NCBI RefSeq assembly: GCF_001720585.1
Contig: NZ_MABH01000072.1
Location: 1 to 33,714, forward strand
DNA: 33,714 nt
Reading direction: 5' to 3'
Source of the DNA: Cereibacter johrii
GTDB lineage: Bacteria; Pseudomonadota; Alphaproteobacteria; Rhodobacterales; Rhodobacteraceae
Positions within the stretch are counted from its first letter, which is position 1. Each line of letters begins with the position of its first letter. Both the position numbers and the translations under genes were made by a program. The notes beneath the pieces are model-generated. The model was given only the letters and a program-made list of their open reading frames with translations, did no database searches and was not told the origin of the DNA. Below, piece by piece: positions 1 through 8,135 of the stretch.

Positions 1-202
1 CGGGCTCGAAGGCCCCGCGGGCTGCCGCGCCGAGGCCGAGGTGCCGCGCCGCACCGCCACCGGCCTCGCCCCCGGCCAGACCGTCCGGCTCGAGGCGCAG
101 GCCGGCCAGATCTTCCCCGGCCAGACCCATCTCGGAGGCGGCATCTCGGCCATGGCCGCCCCCTCCGCCGACAGACCGATCCTGAAGGAGTCCCACCTGT
201 GA
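1..202 (+). CDS. cysA: Sulfate ABC transporter ATP-binding protein, C-terminal end (partial)
   Basis: Only the last 66 codons are present, read in the frame that starts at base 2 and stops with TGA at 200-202. The residues include an AEAEVPRR stretch, then GLAPGQTVRLEAQ and QIFPG, which resembles the C-terminal TOBE-type regulatory domain of CysA (sheet, 'LKPG' turn, sheet, 'xxFPG'). The stop overlaps the GTG start of the sulfate-binding protein gene (GTGA), so the two are translationally coupled. Family knowledge: CysA powers sulfate/thiosulfate import on the cytoplasmic side of the CysTW permease. The ATPase motifs lie outside the window, so identity rests on this short tail and on the following cysP-cysT-cysW genes. 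The tail of another protein in the same operon cannot be excluded. Confidence 0.6.
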   Translation, partial: GLEGPAGCRAEAEVPRRTATGLAPGQTVRLEAQAGQIFPGQTHLGGGISAMAAPSADRPILKESHL

Positions 203-1191
203 AAAGCCCCATCCTCGCCGCGATCCTGGCCCTCGGCCTTGCGGCCCCCGCTGCCGCGCAGGACAAGATCCTGAACGTCTCCTACGACATCGCCCGCGAG
301 CTGTTCGAGGCGATCAACCCCGCCTTCGCCGAGAAATGGAAGGCCGACACCGGCCGCGATGTCACCATCGACCAGTCGCACGGCGGCTCGTCCAAGCAGG
401 CGCGCGCCATCCTCGAGGGGCTGCCCGCGGATGTGGTCACCTTCAACCAGGTGACGGACATCGACGTGCTGGCCGAGGCCGGCATGGTGGACGAAAACTG
501 GCGCGAGGCCTTCCCGAACGCGGCCTCGCCCTATTACTCGCTGCCCGCCTTCCTCGTGCGGAAGGACAATCCCAAGGGGATCGAGGACTGGGACGATCTG
601 GTGAAGGAGGGAGTCGAGGTCATCTTCCCGAACCCCAAGACCAGCGGCAATGCGCGCTACACCTATCTCGCGGCCTATGCCTATGCGCTGGAGGCGAACG
701 GCGGCGATCAGGCCAAGGCGCAGGAGTTCGTGAAACAGCTCTTCGCCAACGTGCCCGTCTTCGATCAGGGCGGGCGCGCGGCTACCGTGACCTTCGCCGA
801 GAAGGGCATCGGCGACGTGCTCATCACCTTCGAGGCCGAGACGGGCGGTATCGCCGCGCAATATGCCGATCAGGGCCTCGTGCGGGTCACGCCCTCGCTC
901 TCGCTCTATTCCGAGTTCCCGGTCGCCATCGTGACCGAGAATGCCGAGCGCAACGGCTCGGCCGAAGTCTCCAAGGCCTATCTCGACTTCCTCTACGCGC
1001 CCGAGGGGCAGAAGATCCTCGCCGAACATTTCTACCGGGTGCATGACGAGACGGCACAGGCCGCCTTCGCCGCGAACTTCCCCGAGGTGAAGCTCGTCGA
1101 TGTCGACAAGACCTTCGGCGGCTGGGAGAAGATCAAGTCCGAGCATTTCGCCGAGGGCGGCATCCTCGACACGGTCTTCGTGAACCAATGA
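199..1191 (+). CDS. cysP: Periplasmic sulfate/thiosulfate-binding protein
   Basis: A 330-residue periplasmic binding protein of the Sbp/CysP family that captures sulfate or thiosulfate and delivers it to CysTW. Residues 1-21 form a signal peptide ending AAA-QD. Family motifs are clear: QSHGGSSKQAR at about 59-69 and PKTSGNARYTY at about 146-156, both part of the oxyanion pocket in this family. The length is normal. The start is GTG at 199, with AAGGAG at 185-190 giving 8 bases of spacing, and it overlaps the upstream stop. The 3' end overlaps the cysT start by 4 bases. Sbp and CysP are close homologues and which anion is preferred cannot be told from sequence; the symbol could equally be sbp. 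Confidence 0.93.
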   Translation: MKSPILAAILALGLAAPAAAQDKILNVSYDIARELFEAINPAFAEKWKADTGRDVTIDQSHGGSSKQARAILEGLPADVVTFNQVTDIDVLAEAGMVDENWREAFPNAASPYYSLPAFLVRKDNPKGIEDWDDLVKEGVEVIFPNPKTSGNARYTYLAAYAYALEANGGDQAKAQEFVKQLFANVPVFDQGGRAATVTFAEKGIGDVLITFEAETGGIAAQYADQGLVRVTPSLSLYSEFPVAIVTENAERNGSAEVSKAYLDFLYAPEGQKILAEHFYRVHDETAQAAFAANFPEVKLVDVDKTFGGWEKIKSEHFAEGGILDTVFVNQ

Positions 1192-2045
1192 TCGCGCGCA
1201 CCGCACCCGGCCCGGCCCGCCGGTCGAAACGGGTCCTGCCCGGCTTCGGCCTGACCATGGGCATGGTGCTGACCTATCTGGGCGTCATCGTGCTGCTGCC
1301 CGTGGTGGCGCTGGTGCTGAAGGGGGCCGACATCGGCCCCGCCCGCTTCTGGGCCATCGTCACCGCGCCGCGCACGCTGGCCGCGCTGCGGCTGACGCTG
1401 CTGGCCGCGGGCATCGCCACGGTGGTCAACACGCTCTACGGGCTTCTCATGGCCTGGGTGCTGGTGCGCTACGATTTTCCGGGCAAGCGGTTCCTCGACG
1501 CGATGGTGGACATTCCCTTCGCGCTGCCGACCGCGGTCGCGGGCCTGTCGCTCTCGGCGCTCTTCGCCGCGAGCGGCTGGTACGGCGCGATCCTCGAGCC
1601 CATGGGCATCCAGGTGGTCTACACGATCTGGGGCGTGGCCGCGGCCATGTCCTTCACCTCGATCCCCTTCGTGATCCGCACCGTCCAGCCGGTGCTCGAG
1701 GATCTCGACCCGCAGTTCGAGCAGGCGGCGGTGACGCTGGGCGCCCATCCCTTCACCATCTTCCGCCGGGTGATCCTGCCCGCCATCGCGCCCGCGCTGC
1801 TGGTGGGCGTCACCCTCTCCTTCGCCCGGTCGCTGGGCGAGTTCGGCGCCGTCGTCTTCATCGCGGGCAACCTGCCCATGAAGACCGAGATCGCTTCGCT
1901 CCTCGCGGTGATCCGGCTCGAGGAATATGACTACAACGGCGCGGCGGTGATCGCGCTCACGCTATTGGCCATCGCGCTGGTGCTGCTCGGGGCCTCGAAC
2001 CTGCTGCAGGCGCGGGCCCTGCGCTACAAGGGGAAACAGGCATGA
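1188..2045 (+). CDS. cysT: Sulfate ABC transporter permease CysT
   Basis: A 285-residue inner-membrane permease and first half of the sulfate channel (CysT, also called CysU). Several hydrophobic segments are visible, starting with GMVLTYLGVIVLLPVVALVL near residue 25. The cytoplasmic EAA-type coupling loop, EQAAVTLGAHPFTIFRRV, at about 180-197 is where the ATPase docks. SLGEFGAVVFIAGN, just after the loop, is characteristic of CysT/ModB-like permeases. The start ATG at 1188 overlaps the cysP stop (ATGA), and the 3' end overlaps cysW in the same way, so subunits should be made in fixed ratio. Length is typical. The alternative, a molybdate permease, is unlikely next to an Sbp-type binding protein and a second permease. 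Confidence 0.93.
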   Translation: MIARTAPGPARRSKRVLPGFGLTMGMVLTYLGVIVLLPVVALVLKGADIGPARFWAIVTAPRTLAALRLTLLAAGIATVVNTLYGLLMAWVLVRYDFPGKRFLDAMVDIPFALPTAVAGLSLSALFAASGWYGAILEPMGIQVVYTIWGVAAAMSFTSIPFVIRTVQPVLEDLDPQFEQAAVTLGAHPFTIFRRVILPAIAPALLVGVTLSFARSLGEFGAVVFIAGNLPMKTEIASLLAVIRLEEYDYNGAAVIALTLLAIALVLLGASNLLQARALRYKGKQA

Positions 2046-2881
2046 GCACGGCCCCCCTCACCGCCCCGGGCGCACTCGCCCCGCGGGCAAGCCGGCTCGG
2101 GCCGCGCCTGCTGATCGGGGCCGCGCTGCTTATGACCCTGCTCATGGTCGTGGTGCCGATGGCCTTCATCTTCCACCGCGCCTTCGCCGAGGGCTGGCGC
2201 CTCTTTGCCGAGAACATTCTCGCGCCCGACACGCTCCATGCGATCGGGCTCACCACGCTGGTGGCGGTCATCGTGGTGCCGGTGAACGTGGCTTTCGGCA
2301 TCGCCGCCGCCTGGGCCATCGCGCGCTTCCGCTTCGTCGGGCGCAAGACGCTGCTCACGCTGATCGAGATCCCCTTCTCGATCTCGCCCATCATCGCGGG
2401 CATCTGCTATCTGCTGCTCTACGGCCGGCAGGGCCTTCTGGGCCCCACGCTTCTGTCGCACGACATCCAGATCCTCTTCGCGCTGCCCGGCATCGTGCTG
2501 GTCACGCTCTTCGTGACCTCGCCCTTCGTCGTGCGCGAGGTGCTGCCGCTGATGCAGGCGCAGGGCTCCGAGCAGGAGCAGGCGGCGCTGACCCTCGGCG
2601 CGTCGGGCTGGCAGGTGTTCCGCCGGGTGACGCTGCCGAACATCCGCTGGGCGCTCCTTTACGGCGCGATCCTCTGCACCGCGCGGGCGGTGGGCGAATA
2701 TGGCGGGGTGTCGGTCGTCTCGGGCAACGTGCGCGGCCAGACCAACACGCTGCCGCTGCAGATCGACCTCCTCTTCAACGATCTGAACGTGGCGGGCGCC
2801 TTCGCCGCGGCCACCACCCTCACGCTTCTGGCGCTGGTGATCCTCGTCCTGAAGACGGTGATGGAGAGCCGGCGCGGCTGA
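2042..2881 (+). CDS. cysW: Sulfate ABC transporter permease CysW
   Basis: A 279-residue inner-membrane permease that pairs with CysT. It has the same fold, with an EAA loop EQEQAALTLGASGWQVFRRV at about 179-198 followed by ARAVGEYGGVSVVSGNVRGQ, the CysW form of the conserved post-loop segment. It starts at ATG 2042 in a 4-base overlap with cysT and ends the operon at 2881. The next gene is on the opposite strand. Length and order (binding protein, T, W) match sulfate transporters of the proteobacteria. Here the ATPase gene appears to be first rather than last, which is an order inferred from a 66-codon tail. Confidence 0.92.
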   Translation: MSTAPLTAPGALAPRASRLGPRLLIGAALLMTLLMVVVPMAFIFHRAFAEGWRLFAENILAPDTLHAIGLTTLVAVIVVPVNVAFGIAAAWAIARFRFVGRKTLLTLIEIPFSISPIIAGICYLLLYGRQGLLGPTLLSHDIQILFALPGIVLVTLFVTSPFVVREVLPLMQAQGSEQEQAALTLGASGWQVFRRVTLPNIRWALLYGAILCTARAVGEYGGVSVVSGNVRGQTNTLPLQIDLLFNDLNVAGAFAAATTLTLLALVILVLKTVMESRRG

Positions 2882-2930
2882 GGCCCCTAGACAACCTCTG
2901 CCGCTGCCGCGGCGAGGCGTCCGGCGTAAG

Positions 2931-2944
2931 GACCGCCGGCGGTC
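2931..2944. terminator. Short palindrome between convergent cysW and lacI-type genes
   Basis: GACCGCCGGCGGTC is a perfect 14-base palindrome in the 61-base gap between the convergent ends of cysW and the repressor gene, overlapping the repressor stop codon. It could act as a weak bidirectional transcription stop, but there is no T-rich tract on either side and the loop would be tight. Confidence 0.25.
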
Positions 2945-3956
2945 AGAGGTGGCGGCGCAGGATCGTCGGCACCTCGATCCGCAGCCCCGCCTCCGGCGCA
3001 TGGCCGATCAGGCGGAAGACCTCCTCCAGCATCCCCGCCACATCCTGCTCGACCATGCCCACGCAATCGGGCAGCAGCGCCGCGAACGGGTCCCAGTCGA
3101 AGGTGCCGATCTCGACCGGCGCCGGCGGCGACTGGCGGCGGAGCCAGCGGACCACCCCTTCGAGCGTGATGGTGGAATTGACGAAGAGGCCGCGCGGCAG
3201 AGCGCCCGCCCGCGCCTCGAGCGCGGCCTCGGCCTTCTCGGCCGCATAGCCGCAGGCGAGGATCGCGCTCTCGGGAAGCGGGATGCCGCGGTCGGCGTGG
3301 GCGGCGCGGAAGCCCCGGATCCGCTCGGCCGTGTTGTGATCCGACGGACGCCCGCCGATGAAGAGCAGCGGCTCGTGCGGGGCGCGCTCGAGAAGCAGAT
3401 GCGCGAGATCGCGGGCGCCGCCGAAATTGTCGGACACGACCGAGGGCGCCCGTCCGCCCGGCAGGTCGAGATTGATCGCCTGCACCCCGGCCGCGGCGCA
3501 GAAGTCGCTGATCCGGTCGGGGTCGGTGGCCCCCGTCGCGATCAGGCATTCCACCTGATAGGAGATCATCTCGCGCGCGGCCTCGAACTCCAGCTCGGGG
3601 TCGCGCTGGGTGCAGGTGATGACCGGAAACAGCCCCTGCGCCCGCGCCCGCGCCTCGAACCGCTCGGCGATGGCGCCGAAATAGCGGTTGTCGTATTTCG
3701 GCATGATCATGCCCACGATGTTCGACTTCTCGCGCCGCAGGACGCTGGCCTGCAGATTGACCGAATAGCCCTGCTCCTCGGCGACTCGCAGGATGCGCTC
3801 GGCCAGCCGCTCGCTGATCCGCCGCTTCTTCCACGTCCCGTTCAGCACCGCCGAGACCGCACTGGCCGAGGCCTCGGCCAGCGCCGCCAGATCGTAAATC
3901 GTTGTGCGGCGGGCCGCATTCCGCGATCCCGGTTCCGGCTTGCCCTTCTCGCCCAC
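2943..3956 (-). CDS. LacI-family transcriptional regulator, probable ribitol operon repressor
   Basis: A LacI/GalR-family regulator of about 337 residues. The N-terminal helix-turn-helix is clear: TTIYDLAALAEASASAVSAV, then a hinge region ending SVNLQASVLRREKSNIVGMI. The rest is a periplasmic-binding-protein-like sugar domain with the family's VSDNFGGARDLAHLL and SAILACGY-type segments. The chosen start is GTG at 3956, because GGGGGAGGGG lies about 7 bases upstream. ATG 3980 and TTG 4007 in the same frame lack a well-placed ribosome site. It is divergent from the ribitol transport and catabolism operon, with an inverted repeat in the gap, so control of that operon and of itself is the natural inference. 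The effector is probably ribitol or D-ribulose, but this is not shown by sequence. Confidence 0.88.
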   Translation of the reverse strand: MGEKGKPEPGSRNAARRTTIYDLAALAEASASAVSAVLNGTWKKRRISERLAERILRVAEEQGYSVNLQASVLRREKSNIVGMIMPKYDNRYFGAIAERFEARARAQGLFPVITCTQRDPELEFEAAREMISYQVECLIATGATDPDRISDFCAAAGVQAINLDLPGGRAPSVVSDNFGGARDLAHLLLERAPHEPLLFIGGRPSDHNTAERIRGFRAAHADRGIPLPESAILACGYAAEKAEAALEARAGALPRGLFVNSTITLEGVVRWLRRQSPPAPVEIGTFDWDPFAALLPDCVGMVEQDVAGMLEEVFRLIGHAPEAGLRIEVPTILRRHL

Positions 3957-3981
3957 GTCGGCCCCTCCCCCAGAGAGCATC

Positions 3982-4010
3982 TTGACATCGCCCGTGCCTC
4001 GTAACAATCA
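3982..4010 (+). promoter_or_regulatory. Candidate promoter of the ribitol operon
   Basis: TTGACA at 3982-3987 is a perfect -35 hexamer and is followed by the only AT-rich patch in the gap, TAACAATCAT at 4002-4011. The -10 is not clean: CAATCA at 4005-4010 has the right 17-base spacing but a poor match. The operator-like repeat at 4017-4044 would lie just downstream, where a repressor would block initiation. Position and -35 support it; the -10 does not. Confidence 0.3.
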
Positions 4011-4016
4011 TGCTAC

Positions 4017-4044
4017 ATCGATTGAGCACGGTTGCGCAATCGAT
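4017..4044. promoter_or_regulatory. Operator-like inverted repeat in the divergent LacI/ribitol gap
   Basis: ATCGATTG at 4017-4024 is repeated inverted as CAATCGAT at 4037-4044, 12 bases apart. Inside the right arm, TTGCGCAA at 4032-4039 is itself an 8-base palindrome with the central CG typical of LacI-family half-sites. It sits between the repressor start (3956, -) and the binding-protein start (4175, +). This is the best candidate for the repressor's binding site in the window. Function is inferred from location and symmetry only. Confidence 0.45.
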
Positions 4045-4174
4045 AGCGCCAGTCCGTCCGGCGGCGGAGGGAGGAGAGGATCTGCGGCCCAGCCGCCCCG
4101 CGACCCGCGACGGCGGGCGCGGTGCTGTCTCCATCCCGGTCGGCCCGGAGGCGCCTGACATGTGGAGGAGAGAC

Positions 4175-5224
4175 ATGACCAGCAGAACCTTCGCCCTGGC
4201 TGCGGCCTCGGGCCTCGTGGCCGGCCTTTTCGGCGCCGCCGCTTCCGCCCAGGAGGCCGCCACCGTGGCCTTCCTGATGCCCGACCAGGCATCCACCCGC
4301 TACGAGGAGCACGACTTCCCCGGCTTCCAGAAGTCGATGGGCGAGCTCTGCCCCGACTGCACGGTGATCTACCAGAACGCCAACGGCGACGTGGCGCTCC
4401 AGCAGCAGCAGTTCAACTCGGTCATCGCGCAGGGCGCGAAGATCGTGGTGCTCGATCCGGTCGATTCGGCCGCCGCCGCCTCGATGGTCGAGATCGCCCA
4501 TTCGCAGGATGTGAAGGTGATCGCCTATGACCGGCCGATCCCCGCCACGCCCGCGGATTACTACGTCTCCTTCGACAACAAGGGCATCGGTCAGGCCATC
4601 GCCCAGTCGCTCGTCGATCATCTGAAGGCCACGGGCGTGCCGGACGGCGCGGGCGTCCTGCAGATCAACGGCTCGCCCACCGATGCGGCCGCGGGCCTCA
4701 TTCGCGACGGGATCGACGCGGCGCTCGACGCTTCGGGCTACAAGACGCTGGCCGAGTTCGACACGCCGGACTGGGCTCCGCCGAAGGCGCAGGAATGGGC
4801 CGCGGGCCAGATCACCCGCTTCGGCGACGAGATCAAGGGCGTGGTCGCGGCCAACGACGGCACCGGCGGCGGCGCCATCGCGGCCTTCAAGGCGGCGGGC
4901 GTGGATCCGGTTCCGCCGGTCACCGGCAACGACGCCACCATCGCGGCGCTGCAGCTCATCATCTCGGGCGACCAGTATAACACCATCTCGAAACCCTCCG
5001 AGATCGTGGCCGAGGCCGCGGCGAAGGTGGCCGTGACCTTCCTCAAGGGCGAGACCCCCGAGGCCAAGACCACGCTCTACGACACGCCGGCCGAGCTCTT
5101 CGTGCCTGCGGTGGTGACGGCCGAGAACATCAAGGCCGAGATCTTCGACAAGGGCATCCAGACCGCGGCGGAAGTCTGCACCGGCGAATATGCCGAAGGC
5201 TGCGCCAAGCTCGGCATCCAGTGA
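4175..5224 (+). CDS. XylF-like periplasmic sugar/polyol-binding protein, probably for ribitol
   Basis: A 349-residue periplasmic binding protein of the ribose/xylose class (type 1 fold). A signal peptide spans about 1-25 (ASA-QE). The mature protein opens with VAFLMPDQASTRYEEHDFP and contains YDRPIPATPADYYVSFDNKG at about 125-144, a segment characteristic of XylF-type proteins. ATG 4175 is chosen because GGAGGAG at 4164-4170 lies just upstream and the signal peptide starts there; the frame stays open further upstream but without signal-like sequence. It is the first gene of an operon with ATPase, permease, ribitol dehydrogenase and D-ribulokinase, so ribitol is the likely ligand. That ligand is inference; xylose or D-ribulose remain possible. 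A strong hairpin follows the stop. Confidence 0.9.
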   Translation: MTSRTFALAAASGLVAGLFGAAASAQEAATVAFLMPDQASTRYEEHDFPGFQKSMGELCPDCTVIYQNANGDVALQQQQFNSVIAQGAKIVVLDPVDSAAAASMVEIAHSQDVKVIAYDRPIPATPADYYVSFDNKGIGQAIAQSLVDHLKATGVPDGAGVLQINGSPTDAAAGLIRDGIDAALDASGYKTLAEFDTPDWAPPKAQEWAAGQITRFGDEIKGVVAANDGTGGGAIAAFKAAGVDPVPPVTGNDATIAALQLIISGDQYNTISKPSEIVAEAAAKVAVTFLKGETPEAKTTLYDTPAELFVPAVVTAENIKAEIFDKGIQTAAEVCTGEYAEGCAKLGIQ

Positions 5225-5230
5225 GCTCCC

Positions 5231-5259
5231 GGGCGCCTGTCCCCGGCGGACGGGCGCCC
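5231..5259 (+). terminator. Intercistronic stem-loop after the binding-protein gene
   Basis: GGGCGCCTGTCC (5231-5242) and GGACGGGCGCCC (5248-5259) form a 12-base-pair stem with one U-G pair and the 5-base loop CCGGC. It begins 6 bases after the binding-protein stop and ends 23 bases before the ATPase start. There is no U-tract (CTCTT follows). In ABC sugar operons such hairpins commonly stabilise the upstream mRNA or partly terminate, giving an excess of binding protein over membrane subunits; that role is inferred here. Confidence 0.65.
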
Positions 5260-5282
5260 CTCTTCCAGAAAGGCAGATCGCG

Positions 5283-6080
5283 ATGACCCTGATCTCCGCC
5301 GAGGAGCGCGGCCAGCCCATCCTGCGGCTGCGCGGCGTCTCGAAGCAGTTCGGCGCCGTCTCGGCGCTCGCCGACATCGAGCTCGACATCCATCCGGGCG
5401 AAGTGGTGGCGCTGGTGGGCGACAACGGCGCGGGCAAGTCCACGCTGGTCAAGGTGCTGGCGGGGGTCCATCAGCCGACCTCGGGCACCATCGAATTCAT
5501 GGGCAAGCCCGTCACGCTCGACAGTCCGAGCAAGGCGCTCGACCTCGGGATCGCGACCGTGTTTCAGGATCTCGCGCTCTGCGAGAACCTCGACGTGGTG
5601 GCGAACCTCTTCCTCGGCCACGAGCTGTCGCCCTGGCGGCTCGACGAGGTGGGGATGGAGGTCCGCGCCTGGACGCTCCTGCGCGAGCTGGCGGCCCGCA
5701 TCCCCTCGGTGCGCGAGCCCATCGCCTCGCTCTCGGGCGGACAGCGCCAGACCGTGGCCATCGCGCGCTCGCTGCTGCTCGATCCCAAGATCATCATGCT
5801 CGACGAGCCCACGGCCGCGCTCGGCGTGGCGCAGACGGCCGAGGTGCTGAACCTGATCGAGCGCGTCCGCGACCGCGGGCTCGGCGTCATCATCATCAGC
5901 CACAACATGGAGGATGTGCGCGCCGTGGCCGACCGGATCGTCGTCCTCCGGCTCGGGCGCAACAACGGCACCTTCCCGGCCGACACGTCGAACCACGAGC
6001 TTGTCGCCGCCATCACCGGCGCGACCGAAAACTCCGTCTCGCGCCGTCAGGCCCGCAAGCAGCAGGAGGCCCAGGAGTGA
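5283..6080 (+). CDS. Sugar/polyol ABC transporter ATP-binding protein, single-domain
   Basis: A 265-residue ABC ATPase. Walker A is GDNGAGKST at 46-54, the signature is LSGGQRQ near 152-158, Walker B is IIMLDEPTAAL near 170-180 and the switch histidine is in IIISHN. It resembles XylG/RbsA-type sugar importers but has only one nucleotide-binding domain, about half the usual 500 residues, so it would act as a homodimer. ATG 5283 is preceded by AGAAAGG; upstream codons in the frame read through the hairpin and are not protein-like. The 3' end overlaps the permease start. The protein should power uptake of the ligand bound by the upstream XylF-like protein. Substrate is inferred from the operon. 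Confidence 0.92.
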   Translation: MTLISAEERGQPILRLRGVSKQFGAVSALADIELDIHPGEVVALVGDNGAGKSTLVKVLAGVHQPTSGTIEFMGKPVTLDSPSKALDLGIATVFQDLALCENLDVVANLFLGHELSPWRLDEVGMEVRAWTLLRELAARIPSVREPIASLSGGQRQTVAIARSLLLDPKIIMLDEPTAALGVAQTAEVLNLIERVRDRGLGVIIISHNMEDVRAVADRIVVLRLGRNNGTFPADTSNHELVAAITGATENSVSRRQARKQQEAQE

Positions 6081-7321
6081 CCATGGATCCGAAACCCGAG
6101 GCGCTCGACCGCGGCGACAGCCGCCTGCGCCACGACGAGGGGCTTCTCGGCGCCGCGCGCGCCTTCTTCGACCGCGTACGCTCGGGCGATCTCGGCATGC
6201 TGCCGGTGCTCGTGGGGCTCGTGGTGATCTCGACCGTCTTCTCGACGCTGAACCCGGTGTTCCTCGCGCCGAACAACCTCGTGAACCTGCTCTTCGATGC
6301 GGCCACGGTGGGCTTCATCTCGCTCGGCATCGTCTGCGTGCTGATGCTGGGCCAGATCGACCTCTCCGTGGGCTCGATGAGCGGCCTCGCCTCGGCGATG
6401 ATCGGGGTGCTCTGGGTCAACATGGGCTGGCCGCTGCCCGCGGCCATCGCGGCGGCGCTCGGCTTTGGGGCGCTGGTGGGGCTGCTCTACGGCGTGCTCC
6501 TGAACCGGTTCGGGATGCCCAGCTTCGTCTCGACCCTCGCGGGCCTTCTCGCGCTGCTGGGGCTGCAGCTCTACATCCTCGGGCCCACCGGCTCGATCAA
6601 CCTGCCCTATGCCTCGGTGCTGGTGCGGTTCGGGCAGATCTATGTCATGCCGGACTGGCTCTCCTATCTGCTGGCGCTGCTGCCGGGGGCCGTCCTCGTC
6701 TATACGGGGCTGCGCACCATGGCGCGGCGGCGAGCGGCGAACCTCTCCTCGCCGGGCCTCAGCGTCCTTCTCGTCAAGGCGCTCGTCCTGACCGCGGCGC
6801 TTCTCTTCGCAGCCTATTACCTGAACCTCGGCCGCGGCATCCCGTGGATGTTCGGCCTGTTCGTGGCGCTCGTGCTGGCGATGAACTACGGGCTGACGCG
6901 CACCCAATGGGGCCGCTCGATGTTCGCCGTGGGCGGCAATGCCGAGGCCGCGCGCCGCTCGGGCATCGATGTGCGCAGGGTCAATGTCTCGGCCTTCATG
7001 CTCTGCTCGACGCTGGCGGCGCTCGGCGGCATCCTCGCCTCGGCCCGGCTCGCCTCCTCGAGCCAGCAGGCCGGCACCGGCGACGTGAACCTCAATGCCA
7101 TCGCCGCGGCCGTGATCGGCGGCACCAGCCTCTTCGGCGGCCGGGGCAGCGCCTATTCCGCCCTGCTCGGGATCCTCGTCATCCAGGCGATCTCGAACGG
7201 CCTCACGCTTCTCAACCTCAGCTCGTCGCTCCGCTACATGATCACCGGCGGCGTGCTGGCCATCGCCGTCATCGTGGACTCGCTCGCCCGCCAGAGCCGG
7301 GTCAGCCACGGACGCGCCTAG
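6077..7321 (+). CDS. XylH-like sugar/polyol ABC transporter permease
   Basis: A 414-residue inner-membrane permease of the ribose/xylose (BPD_transp_2) family with about ten or more hydrophobic segments. The hallmark VCVLMLGQIDLSVGSMSGL lies at about 92-110, and NLNAIAAAVIGGTSLFGGRG near residue 340 is the second conserved family segment. The length, over 400 residues, matches XylH rather than the shorter RbsC. GTG 6077 overlaps the ATPase stop (GTGA) and has AGGAGG 7 bases upstream. ATG 6083, two codons later, has AGGAG at 6073-6077 and is an equally plausible start. Together with the preceding two genes it makes a complete importer, inferred to carry ribitol. Confidence 0.92.
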   Translation: MTMDPKPEALDRGDSRLRHDEGLLGAARAFFDRVRSGDLGMLPVLVGLVVISTVFSTLNPVFLAPNNLVNLLFDAATVGFISLGIVCVLMLGQIDLSVGSMSGLASAMIGVLWVNMGWPLPAAIAAALGFGALVGLLYGVLLNRFGMPSFVSTLAGLLALLGLQLYILGPTGSINLPYASVLVRFGQIYVMPDWLSYLLALLPGAVLVYTGLRTMARRRAANLSSPGLSVLLVKALVLTAALLFAAYYLNLGRGIPWMFGLFVALVLAMNYGLTRTQWGRSMFAVGGNAEAARRSGIDVRRVNVSAFMLCSTLAALGGILASARLASSSQQAGTGDVNLNAIAAAVIGGTSLFGGRGSAYSALLGILVIQAISNGLTLLNLSSSLRYMITGGVLAIAVIVDSLARQSRVSHGRA

Positions 7322-7333
7322 AAAGGACCCATC

Positions 7334-8062
7334 ATGGCAGAGCTCATGCAAGGAAAGGTGGCCGCCATCACCGGCGCGGCCTCGGGGATCGGGCTGGAAT
7401 GCGCGCGCACCCTCGTGGCAGAGGGCGCCACGGTGGTGCTGATCGACCGCGCCGAGGACCGGCTCAAGGCGCTCTGCGCCGAGATCGGGCCGCGCGCCCT
7501 GCCGCTCGTCGTCGATCTGCTCGACGGGCCGCAGGTCTCGGGGATGCTGCCGCGCATCCTCGAGCTGGCGGGCTCGCTCGACATCTTCCACGCCAATGCG
7601 GGCGCCTATATCGGCGGGCAGGTGGCCGAGGGCGATCCCGACGCCTGGGACCGGATGCTGAACCTCAACATCAACGCGGCCTTCCGCTCGGTCCATGCCG
7701 TCCTGCCCTACATGATCGAGCGGAAGAGCGGCGACATCCTCTTCACGAGCTCGGTCGCGGGCGTGGTGCCGGTGGTCTGGGAGCCGATCTACACCGCCTC
7801 GAAATTCGCGGTGCAGGCCTTCGTCCATTCCACCCGCCGGCAAGTCGCGCCGCATGGCGTGCGCGTGGGCGCGGTGCTGCCCGGGCCCGTGGTGACGGCG
7901 CTTCTCGACGACTGGCCCAAGGCCAAGATGGAGGAGGCGCTGGCCAACGGCTCGCTCATGCAGCCGAAGGAAGTGGCCGAGGCCGTGCTCTTCATGCTCT
8001 CGCGCCCGAAGGGCGTCGTGATCCGCGACCTCGTGATCCTGCCGCACAGCGTCGACATCTGA
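7334..8062 (+). CDS. rbtD: Ribitol 2-dehydrogenase (SDR family)
   Basis: A 242-residue short-chain dehydrogenase that oxidises ribitol to D-ribulose with NAD+. The cofactor motif TGAASGIG is at 13-20, NAG at 88-90, the catalytic serine at 139/140 and YTASK (Tyr153, Lys157) in the active site. Long stretches, such as [41 protein letters not shown] and [14 protein letters not shown], match from memory the Klebsiella ribitol dehydrogenase almost word for word, which makes the specific call strong for an SDR. AAAGGA precedes the ATG. It lies between the transporter and a D-ribulokinase, giving the path ribitol to D-ribulose to D-ribulose 5-phosphate. Confidence 0.92.
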   Translation: MAELMQGKVAAITGAASGIGLECARTLVAEGATVVLIDRAEDRLKALCAEIGPRALPLVVDLLDGPQVSGMLPRILELAGSLDIFHANAGAYIGGQVAEGDPDAWDRMLNLNINAAFRSVHAVLPYMIERKSGDILFTSSVAGVVPVVWEPIYTASKFAVQAFVHSTRRQVAPHGVRVGAVLPGPVVTALLDDWPKAKMEEALANGSLMQPKEVAEAVLFMLSRPKGVVIRDLVILPHSVDI

Positions 8063-8074
8063 CCCGCGCCTCCG

Positions 8075-8098
8075 GGCGGCCCCCTTCGGCGGGGCGCC
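8075..8098 (+). other. Intercistronic stem-loop between rbtD and the kinase gene
   Basis: GGCG-G-CCCC (8075-8083) can pair with GGGGCGCC (8091-8098), leaving one bulged G and a 7-base loop, in the 73-base gap between the dehydrogenase and kinase genes. There is no T-tract. It may tune the level of the kinase message or be a processing site. The region is very GC-rich, so pairing by chance is possible. Confidence 0.35.
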
Positions 8099-8135
8099 GT
8101 CCGGCCCCGGCGCGCCTCCCGCGAAAGGCCCCTCC

